A DNA stretch of 64,000 nucleotides. Origin: Thermothelomyces thermophilus ATCC 42464. Lineage: Eukaryota > Ascomycota > Sordariomycetes > Sordariales > Chaetomiaceae. The stretch spans positions 3,968,001 through 4,032,000 of the forward strand of contig NC_016472.1 in the NCBI RefSeq assembly GCF_000226095.1. The letters run 5' to 3'. Below the pieces are notes generated by a model. That model was not told where the DNA came from and ran no database searches. It was given only the letters and a program-made list of their open reading frames with translations. Numbering within the stretch: position 1 is the first letter of the stretch; the number at the start of each line of letters is the position of its first letter. Positions 1 to 12,987 of this stretch are shown here, one piece after another. Position numbers and translations under genes: made by a program.

Positions 1-629
1 GAGAGATGCACTTCAGAGGGCCGGAGGGGGAGGGAAAGGGGCGCGTGTTGCTAGCAGTATGAGGCACCCACCTCGGGAGGGTAAAAATAGGTAAAAATAG
101 GTTAGAGTGTAATACCTCTGCGTAGCGTTGCCACGTATGCTACAGCTCAATATACAGTGAGCGTTGGTTGTTGTCGACGTTGGACCCGTCTGTCTGCGCT
201 GTTCCGAGTCTGTTTGAGTCTCTTGTTGAAGGAGAGCTAAGCTCAGGGGGGGACCGTGCGAGCCGGCGGAGCAACCCATCAGATTTTCTCGGTTCTTCGG
301 TTCTTCGCACTGTGTGATTGGTCTCGGTGTGGTTCTTGGAGCTTTACAGTGGTGCTGCAGCTGCAGAGTTGCTGCAACTGCAGCAACAATCAGAAGAGCG
401 GGCCAGTCTCTCGAAACATAGCACCACCAAAAAAACACGTCCACCACGGTCCGCCGCTCGACATCTCCCGCGATTCCCCTCCCCCCTGCCCCTCCCCCTC
501 CTGCTCCCCAGCGATTGAGGGTTTGACGACCGACCGAATTTTTGAACGAGACAAGAGACGAGAACAAAACCCGAGCCCCGAGCTCCGAGCTCCGACATTC
601 GAGTTTAAACGCGAAGCTCCAAGCAGTGA
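1..629. other. Upstream region of the CMC1-type gene
   Basis: No convincing gene is seen here; the open frames are short and low-complexity. It holds a TA-poor, pyrimidine-rich leader before the ATG at 630, a duplicated TAAAAATAGG at about 82-102, and a perfect 8-bp stem with a 4-nt loop at 368-387. It presumably contains the promoter and 5' UTR of the CX9C gene. Confidence 0.6.
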
Positions 630-1519
<890 letters not shown>

Positions 1520-1872
1520 TGATGATCATGATGATCATGATGATGACAGCTGCTGCTGAGAGGAGCTGAGGCGGGGGAAGAGAGAGAGAGAGAGTGGAGG
1601 AAAACAAGAGGGGAGACTGCGGGAGAAGCAGTACTTCCTGCCACCCTCGCACCTCTTTACATGGTGATGAGAAGCTGCCCAAGTTAGATAGATCCGGCCG
1701 TGTCTGTTATACGGATGGGGAGTGAGTGACGTTTGGGTTCGCCCCAGACCCCAAGAGAGAAGGGCGCAGGGAGATAGGATTGGTGTGTAAAGCGGCGATG
1801 TCACGCGACTCTGTACTTGTAAAACTACTCTAAATGTATATATATATATATATGTTTGTATGCATGTCACGC
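1520..1872. other. Convergent 3' gap between CMC1 and DAO
   Basis: This holds only the two 3' ends. A purine-rich stretch follows the CMC1 stop, and a (TA)n tract at about 1836-1853 sits 20 bp after the oxidase stop, a likely AT-rich 3'-end element. No gene is seen. Confidence 0.6.
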
Positions 1873-3282
1873 TTACAACCTCGCACCGGCCTCCTTTTTC
1901 TGTACGTGCTTGTCGACAGCCTCGACCACGGCTTCGGCAACACCCCACGACAACTCGTATCCCCTCCCTCCGAGCCCGTAGGCGTGCATGACGAAGCCGG
2001 CGCCGGGGATGACCTCGCCCTCGACCCTCGGTCCGCCGTCCCTGGTGGGCCGCCGCCCGACAATGTCCCTCAGCACCGTCAGCTCGGCCTTGCCGCCCAG
2101 GATCTTGGGGTACGTCTCGGCGAAGCGGCGGAGCAGCTCGGCCCTGACCTCGGCGGACGGCCGGGGATCCCAGTTGCCGGGCTCCTTGGTCCCGCCCACG
2201 ATGGTGCCGCCGTCGAACCCGCGCGGCACGCAAAAGGTCCAGCTCCCGTCCGCGTTCTGCCTCGTCACCGTCGCGTCGCAGTCCTCGGCCACCAGGCATG
2301 TCTGCCCCCGCGTCATTGTCATGTGCGGGTCCGGCACGAGCCCCGTCCCCGACGCGTTCACGACCGCCGCTACGACGCTCTCACCATCATTACCTCTGCT
2401 GTTGCTGCTGCTGCTGCTGCTGCTGTTGCTCTCGCCCCCTCTCGCCGGGAGCGGAGGCAGTCCGAGCTCGGCGCGGGAGAGGGAGAAGACCTCCTCGGGC
2501 CGCTGCAGCTCGCGCGCGAGGAGCCTGCCGCCGCGGCGGACGAAGCGGCGCAGGAGGAAGGAGCAGTAGACCATGGGGTTGACGCACCAGGTGTCGTACT
2601 CGCAACCCCAGGTCACGCGACCGTCGGCGGGGAACTCGGAGGGCGAGAGGAGGCGGAATCCCGGCAGGCCCGGCAGCGGGTCGGCGGAGGAGGAGGAGGA
2701 GGAGGAGGCTGGGATGCCCGACGGCGAGAGGGCGAGGTATTCAGGCCCCGGGCGCTCCAGGTACTCGATGCCCTTGAGGAAGGTGATGCCCGCCGTGCCC
2801 GGTTGGGCGTCATGGAGCTGCTTCATACGGGCGTAGGTACGCAGCGAGAAGCGATGGTCCCGCTCGAGGTGGGAGGGAAGAGACGGGTGCGGGGGAACCC
2901 AGCGGTTGTCTGGTTGTTGTTAGACTCCACTGGGAATGAAACGAGGAGAAATCCGGTGTCGATAAGCCCGAGGCCGGGAGAGATTCGGTCGTGGGCGCAT
3001 ATAATGACTTCAGACTCGGAAACAAGAGGGAAACATACGGGCTCCTCCCCAGGGAGAGGTGAAGTTGATCTTGGCGGTCGGGTCCGTCGTCTCAAAGGGG
3101 CCGGGGAAATCCCGAGCGACAATGGTCACGGCATAGCCGGCTTCCTGAAGAAGGACGGCGCAGCTGAGGCCGATGACGCCGGCGCTGGAACTGGTGTTAG
3201 CCATGTAGTCTGCTGAAAGGGGGAAGAAATGGGGAGGGGACGTGATATCTCACCCGATGACCACCACCAAATGTTTCGGCAT
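1873..3282 (-). CDS. D-amino-acid oxidase, FAD-dependent, peroxisomal
   Basis: Three exons on the minus strand, 3282-3254, 3184-3039 and 2909-1873, give 403 residues. The short first exon (MPKHLVVVIG) joins to AGVIGLS and rebuilds the GxGxxG FAD-binding fold; starting at the ATG at 3204 would lose it. The second junction rebuilds GAHNRWVPP near residue 56, a fingerprint of fungal D-amino-acid oxidases. The family signature HAYGLGGRG begins near residue 367. The protein ends in ARL, a PTS1-like tripeptide, so peroxisomal location is likely. The reaction is oxidative deamination of D-amino acids to keto acids, ammonia and H2O2. Two serine tracts, near residues 127-133 and 219-228, are low-complexity insertions; the second is written with CAG-type codons. 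D-amino-acid versus D-aspartate specificity cannot be told from sequence alone. Confidence 0.9.
2398..2430. repeat. CTG/CAG trinucleotide tract inside the oxidase gene
   Basis: Runs of CTG with two CTT-like interruptions on the plus strand. On the coding strand they read as AGC/AAC serine-asparagine codons forming the second Ser tract of the oxidase. Confidence 0.85.
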
Positions 3283-5808
3283 TGTGGAGTGTCTCAAGTG
3301 CTCGTGCTCAGAGGTTGTCTTCTTGCTAAGGAGTTAGAGCCTGCAGAGCCGCGATCGAGGGACTGATGCGGGCATATGTCCTCATGGATAGCACCGAGCC
3401 AGAGAGAGACTTGGCCTGGGAAGTTCGGGGCCCAAGCGTTGTCGAGTGTCCCCGGGTCCGTTTCGGGGACGAGGGACACTTAGGCAGTAGTGACTCGTGT
3501 TCCAGAGTAAGCCGGGAGACGGGCTTTGGTACTTCAACCGCTCTGGGTTGACTTATCTCGTCTCACGCAGCTCACGATACCACAGTTGAGATAGGGAGAA
3601 GAGCGCCAATGTCCCCCTGCGGACCGAATGCGGGGTCGGGGGGGGGGGGGCCGCCGGCTCCGACTGTAGTCCGACTAATCCCTGAGAGCCCCGCATGCCC
3701 GAGTGGGCCCTCCCAATGATACACTATGGACGGATCGATATGGTGTAATCTGTAGTGTAGATGGACTCCGGTCTCCACCGTAAGTACGGCCGGGTCCGAT
3801 GCGCCGAGCGGGCTCCGTCGAGCCGTGCCTCGGAGGGCCGCATATCTTGGGCTGTATGTGCTGCACCTACTTTGGCGTAGGTAAAATAGGCGAAAATAGG
3901 CTCTTCAGTATTCTTTAGCCAAGGCTTCCAACCTCGACCGTCGAAGGAATGGAAGTCGGGAAACATGGAGTAGTTCCGTGCCAGGGAGTGTCCTTGAGCA
4001 TACCGCGACACCCGGGTCTGCCAGATTCCATGCAAGGAGAGAGAGGACCAATTCGCTTGGGCTGGCGGGTATCGAGATATTCATATATGTTCATATTTTG
4101 AATGAAGTGGCAAAACTCGGAAAAGCATGCGGTGGTTGAACCGTATCATGATCGGTTGATAGCCACCGTTCTTCGGCATCTTTATACTTTGAGTGTATAT
4201 GTACGCTGCAAAAGAGGGACTGATGAGACGAACTCCAATCTCAATGGTGAAGTCGAAGTGAGACATTGTGCAACCTGCAACTGCCCAATTAGCTAGCGGT
4301 TTCGGCGGCATGGAAACGATAGGAGGTTAGGTGTCACCTCATATAACTAACTGTAGCGTAGTCCGCAGCTGCTTGCTGATGATCTAATTGACCCGAATCA
4401 GCGGAATCATCTGGCGGGTTGCGACACAGGTCCCCGTATGTTGCGGGTGTCTGGCGCGAATGCACACGGCAAACAAACGCACGGAAGCGCGTCCTGGTTC
4501 AAGTTACATATTTGCGCGAATGGGCGAGAATGCCTTTGTTCATGGGCAAGAAGCTTGATCGAGTTGAGGTTACTCATGGGAAAATGGTTATCTACTACAC
4601 TACCTAAGGTATCATCAGGCCGCTGCCAGGAAAATGGAACGAGCTGCGAGAGGGAAAGTGCAACTAGCCCCAACCCTGTCCGGTTTCAATTCCTGCGCTG
4701 AGGAAGAGTCAAAAGGGGAAAAAAAAAAATTGGAGGGAAGAGGGAAAGAGAACCAATCTACGCAGCACTGTACGTACATACATACACGTACAGTACATAA
4801 ACCAGAGCAGAAAGCGACAGGTAGGTACGGAGGTAGAACTAATCGCCCGCCTTCTAGTGACACTTTGTACTATACAAATTAGTCCGTACGCAGTAATCCG
4901 TACGCTGCAATCCACTCAGGTAAAGTCGAAATGCCGTGGGCGTCAACTGCAAGGTGATCCCGATGCTGATTGGCGAACCACGGCAGGGTGGTTGCTCCCA
5001 GAGTCCCAAGGATCTATTTTGGGCGTTTAACTCGTCCCCGCTCCCGCGCTCTTGAGCCTTTCGACCCCTGCCTCCATCCATTCACAGCCGGGCGAGGCCG
5101 CTGCTCCCGGCCGTGTTGGGAACGCCCGGCGCTTAGCAGTACCGAATCTCACTGCAAGTCGGATCCGCACCCTCCCGTCACGCGCAGCATGAGAGAAATG
5201 GCGGCCCACGATAGGTCGATCGACCCCCTTCCTCCTCTTCAGCGCCGATGGTCCTTACACTAGATTCGGTGGGACCCGCGGACAAGTGCACGCACATACG
5301 CACACGCACTAGTGTACCCATGCTCCCGTCTGCACCATCCGCAGATGGCATTGTACGTACGCTTCAAGTAGTAGACGCGGGACATGAACAGGGGAGTGTG
5401 GGAAGGGAGGGTGGCCGACTGGATGGGGAGAGAGAGGGAGAAAGAGAGAGAGAGAGGTGTTGAGAGATGGTTGAATAAAACCAATCACTCCCCCACCGTT
5501 CTCGTCCGGTTTCACGAGCCTGGTTCTACTCCGTCACCGACCGTTGTTGGTGTTGACAAGTAGAACATCGAAGCAGCCTGTCATTCATTGTCATCGCTCT
5601 TCTCATCCTACATACTACATCCTGCAGCAGTCGGACCACGATGTCTCTCGGTAGCAGATTTCAGCGCTAGGTTTCTGCTTTCCGTAATCGACCTGACTTT
5701 GCGCCGTCGGCACGCAGCTGGAAGCAGCAGAGGAAAGCGAAAATCGAGACACCTTCTAGTCGCGAGTGGGAGCTTCGATACGGGGGAGCAGGTCTCTCTG
5801 ATTTCGAC
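3283..5808. other. 2.5-kb gene-poor divergent gap
   Basis: No open frame here has recognisable domains or fungal coding bias; the longest (103 codons, minus, 3724-4035) looks spurious. The gap holds a G-run of about 13 at 3638-3650, CATA/GTAC tetranucleotide repeats near 4772-4798, four copies of TAGTGTA/TACACTA (3753, 4596, 5256, 5310), a GA-rich tract at 5430-5456 and a CCAATCA at 5484. The right end should hold the promoter and leader of the gene at 5809, and the left end the promoter of the oxidase. The middle may be decayed repeat DNA, but nothing identifies a family. Confidence 0.5.
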
Positions 5809-7908
5809 ATGTCGGCACATCCAACGGGAGGGTTCTCCCTCTTCCCGAACCCAAACGACGACCCGCGACCGCCATCACGGTCCCAGAGCAGGCCTCGGGC
5901 AACCTCTCCCCGTTCCGGACGAAGAGGCTCGACCGCTCGCGAGGAAAAGCACAGAGCCGTGTCCAACAACCCGTGGCAGCATGCGCTAGATGCCGCAAGA
6001 TCCGCGGCGGCAGGCCCGTCGACAGCACCAGACGCTGCCGACGATGCCGTGGTAGAGACCGCAGTCTCCCAGCCCGTGACCGACCCGCCCCAGCGATGCG
6101 AGACGGCCTTCTCCGACGCCCAGACTCTGGTCCGCAGCTCGAGCCAGAGGTCGCGGAGCTCCATTGCCAAACCCCCAATCGCACACACCACGGCTGGCCC
6201 GTCTTCGTCATCCCGATCGGGAGAGTCCCAAGAGCCGGGAGCGATCCGGTCCATCTTTCCCCGGTATAACCCGGACCTCCCCCTATCCCAGCAAGAGTAC
6301 TACCCGACCCAGGCGAGCCCGACACACATCCCACAGTCCGCCATCAGCAGGCCGCTCTACTCGCCGCCGAGAGCAGCCGCAGCCGCAGCCGCGGAAGCCT
6401 CCTCGAACGCCCCGGCAGCGGCCCACACAGCCGGCCCTCCTCCTCACGCCGGCCACTCCGCCGCCCGCTGGCCGCCCTTCATGGGGCAGCGGCACCACGA
6501 GCCAGCAGTCATGCCTTCAGTAAGCACTACCGAGGACCTCCGGGGGCTCTGGAAGGTCGCGAACGGGTGGAGGGCGTCTGGGTCCGAAGGGCGTAACTAC
6601 TGCCTCAAGATGACCGCCTCCCCGGATCTCCCGCCCTCGTACACGGTCTCCTCCTCCACGGGCCATCCCTTCTACTGCCTGCGCGTCGAACCGACCTCCT
6701 CGTCCGCGCTCGTCACCCTCCACCGCTACGACCCCACCAAGCCCTTCAAGCCCGCCTCCCCGTCCGCCGGCAGCACCTCCGCGAGGGCGAGCCCCGACGG
6801 CGGCGGCGGCGGCTCCACCCCCTCGCCGCGCGCCTCCCTCTCCAGCCGCCAATCCAACTACCCCGTCGTCCCGCAGACCACGGCCTACAGCCCCTCCAAC
6901 ACGGCCCGAAAGTACCAAAAGAACTGGCAAGAAGTTCTGTCGACCCACTTGGCGCCGGCCCCTCTCTTGCCCTCCTCGTCCTCGGGGGGCCCCGACTCGG
7001 ACTTGAGCTCGAGAGCGGCAGCGGCGGCGGCGGCGGCGGCGGACGAGAACGACGGGCTGGTGGCCCAGCTCTGGCCGGCGGCGGCGGCGCGCCTGGTCGC
7101 GGACCGCGCCAACGACGCGACCACGGTGGCGCTGGCGCAGCAGGAGTCGGCGCGCCTCGTCTGGGACGCCGACAGCGGCCACCACTTCCTCGTGCACCCG
7201 GCGCTGGCCGTGCCCTTCTGCGTGACCGTCGACCGGCACCCGGCCCTGAGCCGGGCCGAGTACGCGCTCGAGCACCTCGAGTCGCCCGCCCACCTCGCCC
7301 GCCTCGTCCGCGACGGCACCGGCTCCGGCTGGCTCGAGGTCGACACCGCCGTCGCCGCCAAGGTCGACGCCGTCTACCTGGTCGACGTCGCCGTCGCCGC
7401 CCTCGTCCTCGTCGCCCACCTCGACTCGAAGAAGAACAACGGTTCTCCCGCCAGGGCCGGCAACGGCGGCGGCGGCGGCCTCGAGGTCTTCGAGCCGCCC
7501 CCCGTGGTCTACGGCGGGCCCAACGGGAGCGTCTACTCGGGCGGCGGCGACGGCGGGAGGAGGAGCAGCCGGAGCGCGAGGCGGGTCGTGAGCCGGGCGA
7601 GCGGGAGGAGGGAGGACAGGGAGCAGGGCGGCGGCGAGGGCAAGGAGAGGTACGGCAGGAAGAAGCGGCGGCGGCGGCGGCCGGCCGAGCAATTCGAGTT
7701 GGACCTCGAGAGCCAGAGCAGCGACCTGGGCAAGGGCAAGGGCGGCGCCGACTTGGACAAGGACAGGGTGCCCGGGGTGCTCCGCGCGCTCGTCGGCCTG
7801 GTGACCGTCACGTTCAAGTGCCTCGTCTGGTGCGCCACGCTGGGGGTCAAGATGCTAGTGGGCGTCCTGTCGCTGTTTACCAGGTGTTGCGGCCTCGGGA
7901 AGCTCTAA
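5809..7908 (+). CDS. Unknown disordered protein with hydrophobic C-terminus
   Basis: One uninterrupted frame of 699 codons with strong G/C third-position bias, so very likely real. I do not recognise the family. Residues 1-240 are disordered (Pro/Ser/Arg/Ala). A more ordered segment follows, with aromatic and tryptophan residues (for example RGLWKVANGW and FYCLRVE), then a low-complexity loop and a globular-looking alanine/valine-rich part around residues 400-545. Residues 580-640 are basic and glycine/arginine-rich. The last 45 residues are hydrophobic (VLRALVGLVTVTFKCLVW, then LGVKMLVGVLSLFTRCC) and look like one or two membrane segments with palmitoylatable cysteines. A tail-anchored or peripheral membrane protein is possible, but function is unknown. 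It converges on UTP11. Confidence 0.8.
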   Translation: MSAHPTGGFSLFPNPNDDPRPPSRSQSRPRATSPRSGRRGSTAREEKHRAVSNNPWQHALDAARSAAAGPSTAPDAADDAVVETAVSQPVTDPPQRCETAFSDAQTLVRSSSQRSRSSIAKPPIAHTTAGPSSSSRSGESQEPGAIRSIFPRYNPDLPLSQQEYYPTQASPTHIPQSAISRPLYSPPRAAAAAAAEASSNAPAAAHTAGPPPHAGHSAARWPPFMGQRHHEPAVMPSVSTTEDLRGLWKVANGWRASGSEGRNYCLKMTASPDLPPSYTVSSSTGHPFYCLRVEPTSSSALVTLHRYDPTKPFKPASPSAGSTSARASPDGGGGGSTPSPRASLSSRQSNYPVVPQTTAYSPSNTARKYQKNWQEVLSTHLAPAPLLPSSSSGGPDSDLSSRAAAAAAAAADENDGLVAQLWPAAAARLVADRANDATTVALAQQESARLVWDADSGHHFLVHPALAVPFCVTVDRHPALSRAEYALEHLESPAHLARLVRDGTGSGWLEVDTAVAAKVDAVYLVDVAVAALVLVAHLDSKKNNGSPARAGNGGGGGLEVFEPPPVVYGGPNGSVYSGGGDGGRRSSRSARRVVSRASGRREDREQGGGEGKERYGRKKRRRRRPAEQFELDLESQSSDLGKGKGGADLDKDRVPGVLRALVGLVTVTFKCLVWCATLGVKMLVGVLSLFTRCCGLGKL

Positions 7909-8350
7909 GTTAATTAGTAGACCTTTTTAAAAAGGTTGCGACGGCTCGTCCGTCTCCGACGGGTGCATACATGCACACATAAAAAAATAACGTACATACG
8001 TACATGGGCGGGAAGAAATGATGCGGAACGACAGGGTTGACAGCAATGACGCGGGGTCTCACAGGAATGACAGGGAAGCGGGCGTCTTGTTACCTTGGGT
8101 TCATGTTTCTTTACTTTCTTGGTTGGGCTGGATGGGATAGCTGTTTCATAAATCATGATAATCTACCAAGTTGGGGTATTTTGTTTTCTTTCTGGGGACA
8201 ATAAGAAGAACCTCAGCCGAGGCTGGAACATGCCACTTTTTCTTTTTTTTTTTTTTTTGTTTCTCTCCTCCCCCCTCCTCCTCTCCCTGGAAGGAGCAGC
8301 TGTTTAAAGAAAGGGTCATGAAACAGAACGCAGGCACGCCAACCTGCTGA
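7909..8350. other. Convergent 3' gap before UTP11
   Basis: Contains CATA/GTAC repeats (about 7968-8005), a T-run at 8244-8260 and no gene. These are the 3' UTRs of two convergent transcripts. Confidence 0.6.
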
Positions 8351-9326
8351 CTACCGTTTCCTCTCCCGCACTTTGATTCTCCTCCCCGTCTTTGTGACGC
8401 CCCCCGACGTCGCCGTCTTTGCCATCTTGGCTTGTTGTATCTCCAGCTCGTACTCGGCGTCCTGGAGCGTCTTGAGTTTCTTCCTGGCCGCTTTCAACCT
8501 CCGCCCGAGCTTCTCGAGGATCTGTGCTTTTCTGGCCGCCTCGGCCTCCCTCTCGTCGTATTCGTCCTCCAGATCATCCATGGCCTCGTCCTCCTCCTGC
8601 TCCTGCTCCTCTTGTGCTCGCTCCAACGCCTGCTCTCGCTCCTCAGCCTCGTCGAAGAACAGGATCTTTTTTGGTTTTTGCGGCCGCGAAGACGACGGGG
8701 CCATGCCGCCGTCAATGTCGATGCCGTCGTCGTCGTCATCGTCATCATCATTGTCGTTGTTGCCACCAAGATCTGTCCCTCCGGCTAAGATGTATCGCTC
8801 CTCGAGCTCGCGCAGCTCCTTGGCGGCCACGTTGCGCATCGTCCGGATGTAGCCGAGGTCTTGGGTCTTGAGGAGGCGGACGGTGTCGACGTCCATGGCC
8901 CTGTTGCCGCGGTCGCCGTCGACGTAGCCGGTGAAGGCCTTGCCGCGGGTAACGGGGGCGCCGGGCCCCTTGCGCGACATCATGCCAAAGTAGAACTCGT
9001 CCTCGTTGCGGTCGGCCGCCTTCTGCCGCAGCGACTTGAGCACCTCCTTCTTCTTGTTGTAGTCCCGCGCCCGCTTCTGGTAGTCCTTCTTCTTCTCGAG
9101 CAGGCCCAGCCTCGCCCGCTCGAGGGGCTGCGCCCGCTCGCGGTGAGCCCGCCGCTGGATGCTGGGGCGTCGGTTAGCCAACGTTCTGCTGTAATTCCAC
9201 TCGGGACTCCGGGAGGTGCGCCTGTGTCTTTGTTTCTTTTTTTTTTTTTTTTCCTTTTTTTTATCTTCTTCATGTCGGCCTTTTCTTTTGCTCTTCTTTC
9301 ACGTACCTGTTGCGTAACGACGACAT
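8351..9326 (-). CDS. UTP11: UTP11, U3 snoRNP / SSU processome component
   Basis: Two exons, 9326-9307 and 9161-8351, encode 276 residues. The 20-nt first exon (MSSLRN) splices in phase at GTACGT to CAG|C to give [20 protein letters not shown], matching the Utp11 N-terminus. The conserved core follows: [10 protein letters not shown], then a block ending in FYFGMMSRK near residue 60. Utp11 is a nucleolar protein of the small-subunit processome needed for early 18S rRNA cleavages. The middle of the protein has a long acidic run of aspartates around residues 145-160, and the C-terminus is basic (Lys/Arg-rich). Length is normal for the family. A T-rich tract lies in its 145-bp intron. The gene is divergent from the GH47 mannosidase, and RRPE/PAC-like elements lie just upstream. 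Confidence 0.93.
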
Positions 9327-10442
9327 TGTTGCGGTGGATTGATTGACCTTGCGGGCTGCAAGACGAAGCGATGGTCGTTGCTTTGCTTGTTGTCCCTCCG
9401 CTGCGCTGAGGTGCCTCTGGTTCGCCTTGGTAACCCAAATTTTTGGGCGAATTGCGGCTGCGATAAGCGATAAGAAACTTCCGTTTCCTTGAAAGTGCCT
9501 GTCCCACAAAGGCAAGGACAGGGGCTACATACAAATAAGCTTTGTTCTCAGCGCTGCAGTGGCACCTTGCTGAGCGTGCAACTGCACCACCGGTTCCCAT
9601 ACTTTAAGTTGCCAATGCCTCAAAACTCGAATCAAAACGGTTTCCACGCGAGCATCTGCTGGCTCCTCCAGCGGATATGTTTTACCTCTTATCTCAATCA
9701 TTCATCTGGAACTCAATTCTGCATCAAGGCTGAATACCCCATTTAGAACAAATGTTTCTTAACGATATTCTTCCAATATCATCCCACTGGAACGGAGCTC
9801 GATGGAATCCTCACTCGGTGACGCTGTCAGGTTCTTATCGCCACGAGGCACCCGGACCTATATTTGTCACAGTGCCGACTCGTCGCCCTGACTCGGTCGG
9901 CAGTTTAATGTTGGCCGGCCTTTGTCAGCTCTTGTTTCTTCCTGGAAACGTTGAAACAGGCGAGATTGAGGGACCCGTATTTCTCTGCACAGCCCTCCAG
10001 CATCATCCAGATCGACCACCGTCGGTTCCCACAAAAAATCCAGGAACTTCGGGGGAAGCTTCCATTTGGGGCCTGCCCAAACAAGGCCCCTTACACTAGA
10101 CTATTTTACCAGCAGGCGAGAGCATGTTGGCTTGCCAAGAATCCTCGACGCGGCCAGAACAGGTTTTGTGGCTCCCGCATCTCATATCTACCCGGCATCT
10201 CTGGCACGTCTCGCGGCCCCTTTCTTACACCGGGAGTGGTGATTATACACATACATACAAACATTACGCAGTACACGCATACATACCATAACGGCTGTGT
10301 AAGGCTGGGGCGCCGGCATATCAAGACGTGTCTGAGCGCGGTGTTCCGTGCAGCAAGCTTTGGTGTCTGCTTCCCTTCCTCTTTTTATGCCACCGGTCAC
10401 TCTCGCTCTCCGTCCCCCAATGAGCTATAGTCTGTTGAGCTC
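9327..10442. other. Divergent promoter gap, UTP11 and GH47 genes
   Basis: About 1.1 kb without a convincing gene. It contains the RRPE/PAC-like sites near UTP11, one TACACTAG (10092), and ACATACATAC repeats near 10246-10285. Open frames of 115 and 159 codons overlap here in different frames and lack domains or coding bias; I regard them as chance. Confidence 0.6.
9437..9474 (-). promoter_or_regulatory. RRPE-like and two PAC-like sites upstream of UTP11
   Basis: The minus strand reads AAAAATTT at 9444-9437, the core of the ribosomal RNA processing element known from yeasts. Two overlapping GCGATAAG copies lie at 9460-9467 and 9467-9474, one base off the PAC box GCGATGAG and also GATA-factor half-sites. 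They lie about 110-150 bp before the UTP11 ATG, where a ribosome-biogenesis promoter would carry them. Function here is inferred. Confidence 0.4.
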
Positions 10443-12416
<1,974 letters not shown>

Positions 12417-12987
12417 ACTGGCGGATGACCAGATCTCGAGGGGTTATCCAAATTGCACACGCCTCGATCGAGAATGACGTTGAGGCGGAATTGTACAAGG
12501 AAAGAAAAAAGGGTATGTTGGTTTGGAGATAGAAGGAGATAGGGCAGATTACTCCAAAGCGCCCCAAATACATATGTATATAAACAAATATATAAACATG
12601 TATATATGTGTGTATATAAACATGTATATATGTGTGTATATAAACATGTATATATGTGTATATAAACATGTATATAACACCGATCTTTCGAGAGCGTATT
12701 GAAATAAATGTCTAGTACCAGAGACCGGCCGTCCCATCGTCTTGTTCTGAAGCTCCAGCACCGTCGTCGTCGTTTACGTGTTGAGATATATATGCCATCC
12801 ATGCCGTTATCCTGTAGTAGACCACATTGCAAAGGAACAAAAAAAAATAAATAAAACGACCTCATCTCAACCCCCACCCATCTACCACATCCTCTATTTC
12901 TTTTGAGGTCCCTTTCCCTTTTTTTTTTTTTTTTTTTTTTTCACAACTCCTCTCTGATTGATGATCGATCACTCTCAATCGCCGCCA
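12417..12987. other. Convergent 3' gap with minisatellite
   Basis: Holds the 3' ends of the mannosidase and Maf genes, the AT minisatellite described separately, and a T-run of about 21 at 12919-12941. No gene is seen. Confidence 0.6.
12572..12676. repeat. 24-bp AT-rich minisatellite
   Basis: TATAAACATG recurs at 12591, 12615, 12639 and 12661 (periods 24, 24, 22). Each unit is followed by TATATATGTGTGTA. Units contain the palindrome ACATGT and alternating TA/TG steps. It lies midway between the ends of two convergent genes. Confidence 0.9.

Noticed and set aside
1834-3216. 460-codon open frame on the plus strand
   Set aside because: It lies antisense to the D-amino-acid oxidase exons and introns; its protein is low-complexity and lacks domains. 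GC-rich coding DNA often leaves the opposite frame open.
3724-4035. 103-codon minus frame in the gene-poor gap
   Set aside because: No domain, no coding bias and no conserved motif that I recognise; may be chance.
6517-7692. 391-codon minus-strand frame
   Set aside because: Antisense to the clean 699-codon gene; the product is Arg/Val/Gly-rich shadow sequence.
9752-10430. Two overlapping plus-strand frames before the mannosidase
   Set aside because: They overlap in different phases, contain the CATA microsatellite and lie in a promoter gap.
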